Shown: positions 16,964-25,707 of the stretch, one piece after another
How the letters are laid out: every line of letters begins with the position of its first letter
Numbering within the stretch: position 1 is the first letter of the stretch
DNA from: Duganella flavida
GTDB lineage: Bacteria; Pseudomonadota; Gammaproteobacteria; Burkholderiales; Burkholderiaceae_D
Assembly (NCBI RefSeq): GCF_009857445.1
Contig: NZ_WWCN01000016.1
Coordinates: forward strand, 100,642-164,641
Direction: 5' to 3'
DNA: 64,000 nt
Position numbers and translations under genes: made by a program
Notes under the pieces: generated by a model
Told to the model about the DNA's origin: nothing
The model's input: only the letters and a program-made list of their open reading frames with translations
Database searches by the model: none

Positions 16964-17878
16964 TTAGAACTCCAATGTAAAGTTTATTCCAAATTTAGCA
17001 CCTGTATCAAATTCGATAGGAGATGCGCCGATTTCTCTTCTAAGGTCCATATAGGTGCCAGCTTTGACACCTGTAGGAATACGGATGACCAGCTCGTGTT
17101 TGGTATAATTTTTCGCCTCACTAAAATCTCTCCATTTCACAGATCGCATTTGAATTTTCCATCTTGAAATGTCCGCCAATATTAGTTCAGCTGCACTCTT
17201 AGATGACTCACCTGGGCTAAAGCCAAAACAGGAGAGGGGAAAATCAAGACGCCCCTCGGCCTTTACTCGTCTCAGCCCACCGGAATTTTCTCCCGGAGTT
17301 AATATATATTCTGGATCAGTAGATCTGTAGCGCTTACCAATCTGCGCACTAATACCAATAATAGGATTCACTCCAAGTTTCCAGCAAGTTTCATCTTGCG
17401 ATATATATACTGGAACATAACCTACTTCGAGTAGAAGATCACGATTTTTAGTACTTCGATCCGTATCAGCACCGAAATGCGCAGTAATCACATGCATCTG
17501 CCCGTTGGACTTTCGAATAACAGTCCCATCTGGCAATGTTTTTGATTCAAGTCCAATAAGGTAGTGCTGAATGCCGTACCTGAAAGTCGCGCTTCCAAAT
17601 TTCCCCTTCTCTGAAGCATCAATTTTTACTTCCCGAGAAAGGATATTAAAAGTTCCAGACGACGCATCTTGACTTGGGATTGTAGCCTGAAGCTGCTCGT
17701 TAATTGCAAAAGCATCTCCCATTTTTGCAAGCACGCGGACTGCAGATCCTTCAATCTCGTCCCTGATTGCGCCTACTGAAATCGTAGTAGGAGTTTTTTC
17801 TGTTTCGCTCGCCGTGCAGCATATCGATATAGAAAAAAAAACTCCTAGAGCAACGATCTTGTAAAGATAGGAAGTCAT
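16964..17878 (-). CDS. Exported protein of unknown function
   Basis: 304 aa with an N-terminal signal sequence (MTSYLYKIVALGVFFSISIC), probably secreted to the periplasm or outer membrane. The C-terminus ends in GINFTLEF, a phenylalanine-final beta strand like those of outer-membrane proteins, but no full barrel can be argued by eye. AT-rich compared with the chromosomal half. It overlaps the upstream small gene by 4 bp, so the two form an operon. No family recognised. Confidence 0.6.
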   Translation of the reverse strand: MTSYLYKIVALGVFFSISICCTASETEKTPTTISVGAIRDEIEGSAVRVLAKMGDAFAINEQLQATIPSQDASSGTFNILSREVKIDASEKGKFGSATFRYGIQHYLIGLESKTLPDGTVIRKSNGQMHVITAHFGADTDRSTKNRDLLLEVGYVPVYISQDETCWKLGVNPIIGISAQIGKRYRSTDPEYILTPGENSGGLRRVKAEGRLDFPLSCFGFSPGESSKSAAELILADISRWKIQMRSVKWRDFSEAKNYTKHELVIRIPTGVKAGTYMDLRREIGASPIEFDTGAKFGINFTLEF

Positions 17879-18204
17879 TTTTTCACCTTATCTTTCTTTT
17901 TTGAAGTTTTCTTTTTCAAAGCCGAATCGGTTTTGTTCTCACCGTCAATAATAGCTTGTGCCAGTGTTTTGCAATTTTGGCTAGACCAGTCCTTAGGCCA
18001 ATCTTTTTTTGTTCCACCATTTATGAAGATGTCATAGCGTGAAACGTTCTTAAACATTAAGAGTGGAGATGCACCGGCAACCGCAATATCGCTCAGTGCG
18101 TCTGTAAATTGCGTATCGTGATCAACTTCCACGCCTGCACTTCGAAAATAACGTAAATTATCAAATAAAATGAATTCGACTACCTCAATCTTGATGGTCA
18201 TCAT
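17875..18204 (-). CDS. Small protein with lysine-rich tail
   Basis: 109 aa from ATG 18204, which has AGAGGAAG directly upstream; the longer frame from 18249 has none. The N-terminal part is a compact mixed fold (MMTIKIEVVEFILFDNLRYF), and the last twenty residues are almost all Lys/Ser/Thr/Asp (KKKTSKKKDKVKK). There is no signal peptide, so it is probably cytoplasmic. Coupled to the exported protein downstream by ATGA. No family recognised. Confidence 0.55.
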   Translation of the reverse strand: MMTIKIEVVEFILFDNLRYFRSAGVEVDHDTQFTDALSDIAVAGASPLLMFKNVSRYDIFINGGTKKDWPKDWSSQNCKTLAQAIIDGENKTDSALKKKTSKKKDKVKK

Positions 18205-18591
18205 TCTTCCTCTATTTAAAATATCTGCAGGAACGTATGGATGCGGCACTACTTCTGAATAGATACTATTGCCATAGGCAGTAAAAAATTAATTCCACAT
18301 GGAAATTAATTTTGTAAAATGGCATGTTATTACTGTCAGCTTTATGGAAAAAAGCCTGACTTCCGAGCAAGTAGCGACTACTAGCATCAATGGAAACAAG
18401 TCACATTGTATTTTGACAATAACATATCAAGCTTTCAAGGCAATAAATTCTATTTATTTTTGATATAAAAGCGTTGCCATTATGATACATTTGTGACATT
18501 TGGTGAGAATTGCCTTTTCAAAAAAAGGCAAACTTAAAATTCGGAGAATTGACGGGTCTGCAAAAAATAACTAACAGGAGGGGAGGTGAAT
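18205..18591. promoter_or_regulatory. AT-rich divergent control region with inverted repeats
   Basis: 387 bp between divergent genes. An imperfect palindrome around 18288-18312 pairs TTAATTCCA with TGGAAATTAA. A perfect 9-bp inverted repeat TTGCCTTTT/AAAAGGCAA (18510-18531, loop CAAA) lies about 60 bp before the + strand lipoprotein start. Neither has a T-run placed for termination, so they are more likely operators. No gene seen. Confidence 0.4.
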
Positions 18592-19134
18592 ATGCTCTGG
18601 AGAACGGGCTTAATGCCTGCAATATTATTTTCAGGCATACTTATTGCGTGTGGAGATAACTTGCCCAAGAATTATCAACTGTTTGATACCAGCCTCGAAG
18701 CGCTACGTGCAGCTCCAACATCGTTAGTTTCCAGCACCGCGGGCTCTGTAGAACTCCTCGCTTCAGCCCAAGAGCTTTTGCAGACTGCACCAGATATAAC
18801 GTCTGTTCACGTTGACCCTGTTTCTGGACAGCTTACAATTTCCGGGCGACCTAGCACAACTCAACGATCAGTTTTTTTGGGGGCAGCCCTTGTTAAACGC
18901 AAAATTGATGCAGGCTTTGATTTACAGAGTACGGAATGGGTTGCTCGAACTATTTGGGTTTTACAAGGTGAAACTTTTGCCTCTACAAGAGATCTTCAAG
19001 TAAAAAACGGGGTCATAGTTGCGTTGCTAGACGACCCTCCATTGAGGAAAACGCTCCCAACAATCATGATCGTTGAGTTTGTTTCAGCATCTAATAGTAC
19101 CGCTCTAATTAAAGCGGACGTTGTTTGGATGTAA
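18592..19134 (+). CDS. Small lipoprotein of unknown function
   Basis: 180 aa from ATG 18592 (GGGAGG five bases upstream; a GTG at 18586 is an alternative). N-terminal lipoprotein signal ending LIACG, so the mature protein should be membrane-anchored in the periplasm. A middle segment (DITSVHVDPVSGQLTISGRP) has the rhythm of a small beta-alpha repeat such as BON or secretin-like domains, but this is weak. AT-rich surroundings indicate foreign origin. The next gene, a GRDP-like protein, starts 71 bp later. Confidence 0.6.
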   Translation: MLWRTGLMPAILFSGILIACGDNLPKNYQLFDTSLEALRAAPTSLVSSTAGSVELLASAQELLQTAPDITSVHVDPVSGQLTISGRPSTTQRSVFLGAALVKRKIDAGFDLQSTEWVARTIWVLQGETFASTRDLQVKNGVIVALLDDPPLRKTLPTIMIVEFVSASNSTALIKADVVWM

Positions 19135-19205
19135 GCTATGCAATGTTAATTAATTTTTAAATCAAAATTTCAATCTCGAAGTTAATTAAATTTTACAGAT
19201 TAATT

Positions 19206-19652
19206 ATGAACAATTTGCCACTTCACATTTCAAGTGATTTTTACCAAAGTTTGAATGATGCGCAAAAGCAAACTCTTGTATTGATAGATGGTTGGCCAAT
19301 GCAAAAAATTTTAGAAAAAATAGATATTAAAAATTTGGGCGGAGAAAAAGAATTAGATGCAGTTGTTTGGTATAAACAGTTCATATTTCTACGGTACTTA
19401 AGTAAAGTAGGAAAATTCGGAATTTACTCTAAGGCAATTGATGAGGTGTGGCATACTCACATTTTATTTACGCAAGATTATCTTAATTTTTGCATGAGTG
19501 TTTTTGGTGAATTTCTCCATCACGCCCCGTGCAATATAATGAAAAATACAAATGAGAGCTCAGATAAAAATTTTGAATGGCAAAAGGGTCTGGCAAGAAA
19601 ATTCGATAAAATCACGGTTTCTCCCAGAATTCCGCCATATTGCCAAGGCTAG
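19206..19652 (+). CDS. Glycine-rich-domain-protein-like (GRDP-like) protein
   Basis: 148 aa, strongly AT-rich coding sequence. Residues about 80-106 hold the hallmark of the bacterial GRDP-like family, AIDEVWHTHILFTQDYLNFC followed by FGEFLHHAP, with conserved His and Trp residues that may bind metal. The molecular role of this family in bacteria is not settled. No signal peptide. It lies downstream of a lipoprotein gene and is followed by a hairpin terminator. Confidence 0.65.
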   Translation: MNNLPLHISSDFYQSLNDAQKQTLVLIDGWPMQKILEKIDIKNLGGEKELDAVVWYKQFIFLRYLSKVGKFGIYSKAIDEVWHTHILFTQDYLNFCMSVFGEFLHHAPCNIMKNTNESSDKNFEWQKGLARKFDKITVSPRIPPYCQG

Positions 19653-19658
19653 CTGCAG

Positions 19659-19681
19659 AGACGACCGATAGTCGTCTTTCT
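19659..19681 (+). terminator. Rho-independent terminator after GRDP-like gene
   Basis: AGACGAC (19659-19665), loop CGATA, GTCGTCT (19671-19677), then TTCTAT. Seven-base-pair stem 7 nt past the stop codon; the T-run is short. Confidence 0.45.
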
Positions 19682-19892
19682 ATACCACAATCGAGCATTC
19701 GTCATGTATGCGACCTAAAACGCCATATATTAATCGGCTTTCTTGAGGCCAAATAATTACTACTCGGATAGTGGTGAATCTGAGCACATGTTGATTGAAA
19801 TACTAGCGAAGTAGTAAGTCGACAGACATGGATATGAAATGGCTTAACATTTGATGCGCGCGGCGTTATGGTTAGTGTCGCACGCGCGGAAC

Positions 19893-20213
19893 AGTTAGCG
19901 GATACGCGCCGCATTGCCTTAGCCACCTGCGTTGCTGTGCTCGCAATAGAGTCGGCGGCACGGACCTTTATGTGCGCTGCAATGCAGTGCGTGATTACGT
20001 GTTGATGCGTGTGGCAGGGCGATTTGAACTGTGCGACGAACCTCGAAAGAACGGCGCGCATGTCTGAAGCCGCATCACACCACCTGGATGTCTGATGGCG
20101 GCCCGGATCATCCACGCTTTGTCGCGCGTCATCGCGAACTCCATTTTGGTGTTGGCGGCGAAGCAAAAAACGCGGCGTTGCAAGAACGCTTGCGTGCGCT
20201 TGAGCCCGATTAA
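19893..20213 (+). pseudogene. Decayed copy of the HNH half of the SRA-HNH nuclease
   Basis: Nucleotide sequence closely follows 16555-16903, for example the GATCATCCACGCTTTGTCG and GAAGCAAAAAACGCGGC stretches. It carries several small deletions that shift the frame and remove the first Cys pair. A 15-nt deletion after TTTGTC removes the first Cys of the second zinc pair, and the second Cys has become Arg (ARHRELHF in place of CPACHRELHF). The SRA half is missing or unrecognisable. The last 60 codons remain open and end DPD-like at the same place as the parent. Non-functional relic of duplication or of a related island. Confidence 0.75.
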
Positions 20214-20302
20214 CGGCGGCGCCGGCGGTGGCCGGCGTTTTCGATCGCGACACGTAGTCCTGTCACCTGGCGCTCACGTGCCACTACCCACCCCACGCAC
20301 GC

Positions 20303-20647
20303 TTAGTCCACGCCGTTGAGACGCGCACGGGCGGCTGCGGCATGGGCCGCTTTCATGGCGGCGGCCCGGTCTGGGCGTCGCTGCTGGTGTGCACTGTGCG
20401 GGGTGTATTGTGCGGCATCGACCATAAAGCGGGCGATGCCGACGCTGCGCAGATACAGCACTAGGGTGTCGAGTTTGCGGAACAGGCGGACTTGGTGGGA
20501 GCGCTGCGCTGCCAGGCCCCGTTCGGTCATGCCGTACTGCACGAGGATCGCCCATCCGGCCGGTTGGCCGATGACCTGGACCTGGCGTACCACCTCGGCC
20601 TCGGTGAGTTTGATAAACGTGGTGTGGTCGATGGTGGCGGTGGGCAT
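20303..20647 (-). CDS. ParC-like plasmid partition-associated small protein
   Basis: 114 aa from ATG 20647, which has GGAG seven bases upstream. The sequence (GQPAGWAILVQYGMTERGLA, then RLFRKLDTLVLYLRSVGIAR) resembles the small ParC-type partition-associated proteins encoded on broad-host-range plasmids, ending in RPDRAAAMKAAHAAAA. No parA, parB or rep gene accompanies it, so it is an orphan, likely left by a plasmid or integrative element. Family call is from memory of the pattern. Confidence 0.55.
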   Translation of the reverse strand: MPTATIDHTTFIKLTEAEVVRQVQVIGQPAGWAILVQYGMTERGLAAQRSHQVRLFRKLDTLVLYLRSVGIARFMVDAAQYTPHSAHQQRRPDRAAAMKAAHAAAARARLNGVD

Positions 20648-20846
20648 GGTGATCTCCGCGATGGTGCGCTGCAGGTGATCAGGGCATGATACGCGCCCAA
20701 TAAAACGGTGCAAGTGGCCGATTGATTGGGTGCGCCTTTAATTGGACATGACGCCTGTTCCACGAAACAGACTGTTTAGAACCAAGGCTTGTTCGAGAAT
20801 TCTGATGCCACCATGAGTTCGGCCCTCCAGCTGACCGCGTTTGAGT

Positions 20847-21860
20847 TCACACCTCGGCGAGAGAATGGATGAATGAATGTTTGGAATGGTAGCCGACCTT
20901 CTGTGTCCCAAGTTTCCCAAATACACCCTCTAGACATAACTCTGCGACTACAGATGTATAGCCTCGTGCGATAAGTTTTTCCTTTACCTTACTGACGCTT
21001 TCGAAGTCTTGGTCGACTATCTTCTCGTTGTAGCCTTTTTCATCAAAAAAGTGTTTGATAAATGCTGCTTCGGTGATTAGGGCTTCAGATTCACGATCGA
21101 TCGCCTTCTCCTTAAATTCCTCATACGTGATTAACGAACCAAATTCTCTCTTGGCAACTGATTTGCTTTCGATATCCATAAAATATACGACCACAACTTC
21201 ATCCGCGGAAAGATCTGTGGTGATCGCCCCCCATTTATCATGTGTCCGCGTACGTTTGAGCACACCATTCTTACTCTTTCCGACGTAGATAACCTCGAGT
21301 GGACTCAGCACCTCCCAATCAAAGACATGAGCAAGCTGAATGGGCGACATGATGTTGCGAGATTCCATGTTTCCCTGTTTTATCGATTGCAAGAGTTTGC
21401 AATCGATATAAAGTAGTTCCTCAGTTGATAGTTTGAGGTCGATGCCGCTATATTGTCGATATGCTTGAGAAGGGGTAAGGGACGGAGATGCTTCGAACTT
21501 CCAGAGTGACATTACCTTAGCCGCCCACTCCTCCCAACTCTCGAACTTGTCCGTGACTCCCGAACGAGCAAAAAGATATTTAGCGACGTTAAATGCCACT
21601 TTTTCTCGCCGCTCGCCGACCATTACAGTTCCGTTGATCACAAAGTCAGAGCTAATTGAGAATGAGTCAGGGATAAACTTTATCCGCGCCATTTTTACCA
21701 TCATGTATAGCATAGATTTCTTCCGATGGAACTCGTCGAAACTACTCTTGCAATCTTCGTTGTAAAGTAAATCTTTTTCGATGGGATGGTACTCACAAAT
21801 GTGAGTCGAAAAGACAAGTGTATCGTTAATAGGCTGGAATTTGGTCATCGTTTCAGGCAT
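20847..21860 (-). CDS. Hypothetical protein with probable GIY-YIG nuclease domain
   Basis: 337 aa. The second half carries VIYVGKSKNGVLKRTRTHDKW, then a beta strand VVVYFM, ITEAAFIKHF and YNEK: in order the tyrosine/glycine motif, arginine, glutamate and asparagine of GIY-YIG nucleases. The N-terminal half is not recognised and may be a recognition domain. No signal peptide. It stands alone, with a 172-bp gap to the deoxyribosyltransferase-like gene in the same direction. The start is uncertain (ATG 21860 or 21848; neither has a good ribosome site). A defence or mobile-element nuclease is likely, by context. Confidence 0.5.
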   Translation of the reverse strand: MPETMTKFQPINDTLVFSTHICEYHPIEKDLLYNEDCKSSFDEFHRKKSMLYMMVKMARIKFIPDSFSISSDFVINGTVMVGERREKVAFNVAKYLFARSGVTDKFESWEEWAAKVMSLWKFEASPSLTPSQAYRQYSGIDLKLSTEELLYIDCKLLQSIKQGNMESRNIMSPIQLAHVFDWEVLSPLEVIYVGKSKNGVLKRTRTHDKWGAITTDLSADEVVVVYFMDIESKSVAKREFGSLITYEEFKEKAIDRESEALITEAAFIKHFFDEKGYNEKIVDQDFESVSKVKEKLIARGYTSVVAELCLEGVFGKLGTQKVGYHSKHSFIHSLAEV

Positions 21861-22065
21861 TGGAAATGAGTAAGGCGATACTGATCGGGCCAAACGCGGA
21901 AGGTTATGTGGCGTAGGTAGTCAGAAAGGTATTTTTCAAAAATATTATTCAGTTGCTAGCGCAAGATCAATTAAAATGAATCCAATGAATCCAATGAATT
22001 CAAATCGGTTTTAAATTATGGGGGATTAAAAGTAAAACGAGATGCAATTTGGTATAAGCAGAAAA

Positions 22066-22452
22066 CTAGGTAGCCGTCGCTATATAATTTAAAGCCGATG
22101 ACATCGTACTAAATACTCGATCAGCTGCTTGTCGTATCATCTCAAAATGTCTTTTTCTTGAGGAATCGCTCAGCTGATCTACAAAGATAACTTGCTTACC
22201 AAGTGCCTTCGCATATCCAATCTCCAGAGCAAGTGCATATCCCCCCGGATTACTTTCTTCCATATTGGCTAGCAAAATATCGCATTCTCTGATGGCTCGA
22301 AGATCCCATTCGGTATATGCAGCTGGTTCTTCAATATTATGAATGCTCGGATCTAGTATGTCGAAGTTGCTGAGCTCTTGTGACGCAAAATTCTGCCATC
22401 CCGACTTAAAACCACCGGCAAGATAAATTCGCCTTCTAGGCCTTTCCATCAT
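22066..22452 (-). CDS. Nucleoside 2-deoxyribosyltransferase-like protein
   Basis: 128 aa, starting at tandem ATGs preceded by a purine-rich stretch. The N-terminus RRRIYLAGGFKSGWQ and the GYALALEIGYAKALGKQVIFV block match nucleoside 2-deoxyribosyltransferase/DUF4406-type Rossmann proteins, with the catalytic-type glutamate in LALEIGYA; an Asp/Glu-rich stretch (ANMEES) precedes it. Family members cleave or exchange the N-glycosidic bond of deoxynucleosides. The gene overlaps the upstream membrane-protein gene by 17 bp, a tight coupling that suggests the two act together, perhaps as nucleotide-linked sensor and membrane effector (inference). Confidence 0.68.
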   Translation of the reverse strand: MMERPRRRIYLAGGFKSGWQNFASQELSNFDILDPSIHNIEEPAAYTEWDLRAIRECDILLANMEESNPGGYALALEIGYAKALGKQVIFVDQLSDSSRKRHFEMIRQAADRVFSTMSSALNYIATAT

Positions 22453-23176
22453 TTTTTTCTTTCTTCTCAGTAAAATATAAGGCTGCATAGGCAACACTAA
22501 AAGGAGTGGATAGCGCGCGTCTATAAAACTCAGCGCCCCGCATAAAACATAACCATGCTGATATTAATAACAACGTCGTTTGCAGCATCAAAGGAGGCGC
22601 GTTCTTATAGTTGGCAAGATTATCTGAAAAGAAGCTATTGCAAATTAGATAATCAAATAATAAAACAACAAGGGCTGACCCAACTCCTAGGCAAAGTAAA
22701 CCGATAAACATAAATCGTCTAGCGACAGCAGAGGCTTCCATACTTATGGACATGGCTAAGCTACGAAGATCATTGAATTTCCATGTCGAAACTGACGATT
22801 CGGAAGATCCGCCTTGTAGTAATATCCGCTCGTCGATGGCGACTCTAAAAGTCTTATATGCAGCACCTTCCTCAACTGTCGCTTGAATTTCGTTTATAGT
22901 TTTCAGGCCAAGCTTTTTCGTATATTTGAAATTACTCAGCCAAGCCAATGGTTTTTCGAGACATTTGCTATGAAAGCTAAGCAATAAATGACCTGCAGCG
23001 AAAGTGAAAAGCAATGCTATTATCCAAAATGCATTAGAAATTTCCATTTTTTGTTTTTCAATTTCATTGACATGAATAATTAGCAAACCACTTAATAAAA
23101 CTGCCCCTGGAATAATTGCACCAATGATATCGTTAAAAAATAACGTCAATGTTTGGAGTGCGCTTTCAGGTTTCAT
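22436..23176 (-). CDS. Four-helix membrane protein paired with deoxyribosyltransferase-like gene
   Basis: 246 aa with four hydrophobic segments at about residues 14-35, 47-66, 155-179 and 198-217, and a cytoplasmic or periplasmic loop of some 85 residues between the second and third. The opening FFNDIIGAIIPGAVLLSGLL has a D..xPG pattern I have seen in uncharacterised membrane proteins of defence islands. The C-terminus is charged (YFTEKKEKNDGKA). It overlaps the downstream gene by 17 bp. It might be a pore-forming effector; no enzymatic motif is seen. Confidence 0.6.
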   Translation of the reverse strand: MKPESALQTLTLFFNDIIGAIIPGAVLLSGLLIIHVNEIEKQKMEISNAFWIIALLFTFAAGHLLLSFHSKCLEKPLAWLSNFKYTKKLGLKTINEIQATVEEGAAYKTFRVAIDERILLQGGSSESSVSTWKFNDLRSLAMSISMEASAVARRFMFIGLLCLGVGSALVVLLFDYLICNSFFSDNLANYKNAPPLMLQTTLLLISAWLCFMRGAEFYRRALSTPFSVAYAALYFTEKKEKNDGKA

Positions 23177-23808
23177 ATGTTTTGGAGATTAGTTTTTAAT
23201 TGTTGGCTTTTTATAATTTTTGTTTCTTCAATAGCAACACAGAATCTCATTAAAGCTTGTCGAAATGCGCGCTTGAAGTGTTGCGTTTCTTGAGTCACTT
23301 CTAAGGCAACTGTATAAAAACACAGTTGTCTGACTCTGTCAATGGCAGCTTAACGTTATCTTCGTCGTACCGTAGTTTGCCAAGTTGGTGAAAGTCGCGG
23401 GTCTTAAGCTTTGCCTCAAATGGTACTGCTGCCGAATGCCCATCAGTTTTAAGAAGTTGATACCTCCCGACCAAGGCGACTTGGGCTGCGTAAGGCTGAC
23501 GAGTTGATTGCAGAGCTAGATACAGTGCCTTGTTCCTTCTTATGGAGGTTTTCACGAATCATGTGCTTCATGGTTGAGGCCGAGGGTATCGAACTGTGCC
23601 AGCGCTGTTAACTTTGTATTCCGAGGAGTTGAACTCTGGAGGGTTTACGTCCCGCATGTTATTCTTAGCTACAAGTTACCGTTTCGCAACATTCATTAGC
23701 CTTTTTGCTTCTAACATTTAAGTCACGCCAATCGCGCTGTTACGTTGCCATGTAAATTTGCTGGACTTATACGCAACGTGCTTTGGCGTGGCAATTTGAA
23801 AGCCACTC
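23177..23808. other. Long intergenic region before the PT defence island
   Basis: 632 bp between the membrane-protein gene (-) and sspF (+). Apart from one doubtful minus-strand frame (23301-23555) I see no gene, repeat or convincing promoter. Irregular composition suggests decayed sequence at a junction of two insertions. The sspF promoter should lie in the last 150 bp, but no clear -35/-10 pair is visible. Confidence 0.4.
23301..23555 (-). CDS. Doubtful small open frame
   Basis: 84 codons beginning with GTG and containing YLALQSTRQPYAAQVALVGR and KLRYDEDNVKLPL. The residue pattern is protein-like, but there is no ribosome-binding site and a stop lies only two codons upstream of the GTG. 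It may be a fragment of a degraded gene. Confidence 0.2.
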   Translation of the reverse strand: MKTSIRRNKALYLALQSTRQPYAAQVALVGRYQLLKTDGHSAAVPFEAKLKTRDFHQLGKLRYDEDNVKLPLTESDNCVFIQLP

Positions 23809-25707
23809 ATGAGCGATTCCACCACCAGTGCGTCCGATTCAGGCGCATTCCCCTCCAGCGTTTGGGTTCGCTTTTTGCGCTCCTACGGGCCAACACCCAA
23901 TAACCTAAACCTATTTGACGAATACATCACGACCGCGGTGAGGCGAGCGAAGATTCAGCCGTTGACGTTGACGAGTCCGCAGCTAGCTCAGATATTGGAT
24001 CGTGTGCGCTCTGGTGAGCCTGGATCTGTTTTAGTCGCTGGTACAGCTGGCGACGGAAAGACCTATCATTGTCGTGGGGTATGGAGTGAATTGGGTGGTG
24101 ATCCCAAAATTTGGGCAGACGACTCGACGATCAAGGAGTTGACTTTGCCGGACGGGCGCTTGGTCATTTTCGTCAAGGACCTGAGCGAGCTTAGCGACGA
24201 GCAGAGCGACGAGGTTCTGGCTGTACTGGAAAATTCCGCGCTCGGTGAAGAGCGAGAGCGGTTTGTTGTGATGGCAGCGAACCACGGCCAAATCCTGGAG
24301 CGTTTGCGCGACTTGGGGCGTCGGCAAGACCGAGAGCATCCGCTGCGTAAAGCTCTTCAAGATGTGTTCTTGATGACAGGGGAGGCGCCTGGCCGGCTGG
24401 CTGTGTTCGATCTGAGTAGAGTCGCGCGCCGGGAGTCGTTGGAAGAGGTCCTGTCCGCTGTGGCGGGGCATCCGGCCTGGGACAAGTGTGGCTCCTGTGT
24501 TTCTCGCTCGGAAGGGCGCGTCTGTCCTATTTATGAGAATCGAAGCCGCTTGCTGGATCCGGACGGTGGCAAAAAGTTGGCGCAACGGTTGGGGCATTTG
24601 GTTGAGATCGCTCGGCAAAACGGATGGCATTTACCCGTTCGCGACCTGCTTGCGTTGGCCTCCAACATGATTCTTGGACACCCCGACGTCAAAGAGAACC
24701 TCATGGTCTGCTCAGATGTCCCAAAGCTCCAGGATGATGGAAAGATCGAAGGCGCTAGCATCTATAACAATGTCTTTGGCGCGAATTTGCCGAAGCGCCG
24801 CGCGATGGAGCGGCCCGTCTTCAAGGCGCTGTTGGCGTTTGGAGTGGGGGATGAGACTTCCAATGGCGCCGACGGTCTGTTGGTGTATGGCGCGGACGAC
24901 TCTAAACTAGTCGGCACGTTTGAGCGCTTGATCGGTAACGATCCTATTTATGGCGCGACTGATGGCTACCGTTCTGACCTTCATCAATACCTCGAAGGGG
25001 ATGATTCTGCGCGCCAAGATCGGGGGGCGGATCACTTCGTTCAGCGTCTTGTTTCTCAACGGCGCCGCATGTTCTTTACGCTGCCGGACGAGGAGAGTGC
25101 CTATCCATTCTGGAACATGACCGCTTTCCGTTTTGGTGGTAATTACCTTGAACTGATGACGTCGTTGGCGGAGAAAAAGACCATCAACGAGTCCGTTCGG
25201 GCTCGGTTGGTTCGAGGGCTCAATCGAGTAATGACTGGCCTGCTGATTGAAAACACCGACCGTATCTTTGTCGCGAGCTCTGGCGGATTCTCTCAATCGC
25301 GAATCAGCGTGCTATGCGACACGGAGACACCGGCTAAGCGCGATCGAACTGGCGCTGGCATGATGATTAAACTAGACCAATCATCGGGGCTACCGAGTCT
25401 GGACATCGCGCTAGCGGCCGGCAAGAGCAACTCTTCTGCGTTACAGGTGACTCCAATTCGATTCGAGTTCCTTTGCCGTGTGGCCGAAGGTGCCTTGCCT
25501 GGAAGCTTTTCTAATGAATGTCTGGAGGACATGCTGGCGTTCAAAGCCAAACTATTGCGCAAAGCGGAAGTGCTAAACAAACAGCAGCCAGACGGCGAGG
25601 AAGATGAGCCGTTCGAAGAGGAGGGCGCGTTGATGCTTAAGTTTATTGACATTGAAAAAAATGGCCACGGTTTCTCGCGGTCTGTGACTGTGAGGGTTGA
25701 TCTGTGA
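23809..25707 (+). CDS. sspF: SspF/DptF-like ATPase of PT-dependent restriction module
   Basis: 632-aa P-loop protein. Walker A GTAGDGKT (residues 78-85), a probable Walker B VIFVKDLSE (119-127), and a Cys cluster C227-x-x-C230...C239-P that may bind metal. This order, with the GDGKT P-loop, is characteristic of DptF-type proteins, the first component of the three-gene restriction modules (DptFGH, SspFGH) tied to phosphorothioate modification. The gene overlaps the next by 4 bp. As known for SspFGH, the module damages DNA lacking PT and blocks phage replication. Assignment to Ssp rather than Dpt follows from the sspBCD genes in the convergent operon. Confidence 0.7.
   Translation: MSDSTTSASDSGAFPSSVWVRFLRSYGPTPNNLNLFDEYITTAVRRAKIQPLTLTSPQLAQILDRVRSGEPGSVLVAGTAGDGKTYHCRGVWSELGGDPKIWADDSTIKELTLPDGRLVIFVKDLSELSDEQSDEVLAVLENSALGEERERFVVMAANHGQILERLRDLGRRQDREHPLRKALQDVFLMTGEAPGRLAVFDLSRVARRESLEEVLSAVAGHPAWDKCGSCVSRSEGRVCPIYENRSRLLDPDGGKKLAQRLGHLVEIARQNGWHLPVRDLLALASNMILGHPDVKENLMVCSDVPKLQDDGKIEGASIYNNVFGANLPKRRAMERPVFKALLAFGVGDETSNGADGLLVYGADDSKLVGTFERLIGNDPIYGATDGYRSDLHQYLEGDDSARQDRGADHFVQRLVSQRRRMFFTLPDEESAYPFWNMTAFRFGGNYLELMTSLAEKKTINESVRARLVRGLNRVMTGLLIENTDRIFVASSGGFSQSRISVLCDTETPAKRDRTGAGMMIKLDQSSGLPSLDIALAAGKSNSSALQVTPIRFEFLCRVAEGALPGSFSNECLEDMLAFKAKLLRKAEVLNKQQPDGEEDEPFEEEGALMLKFIDIEKNGHGFSRSVTVRVDL

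Noticed and set aside
19702..20253. 183-codon minus-strand frame
   Set aside because: It covers the decayed HNH copy on the plus strand and has no motif of its own.
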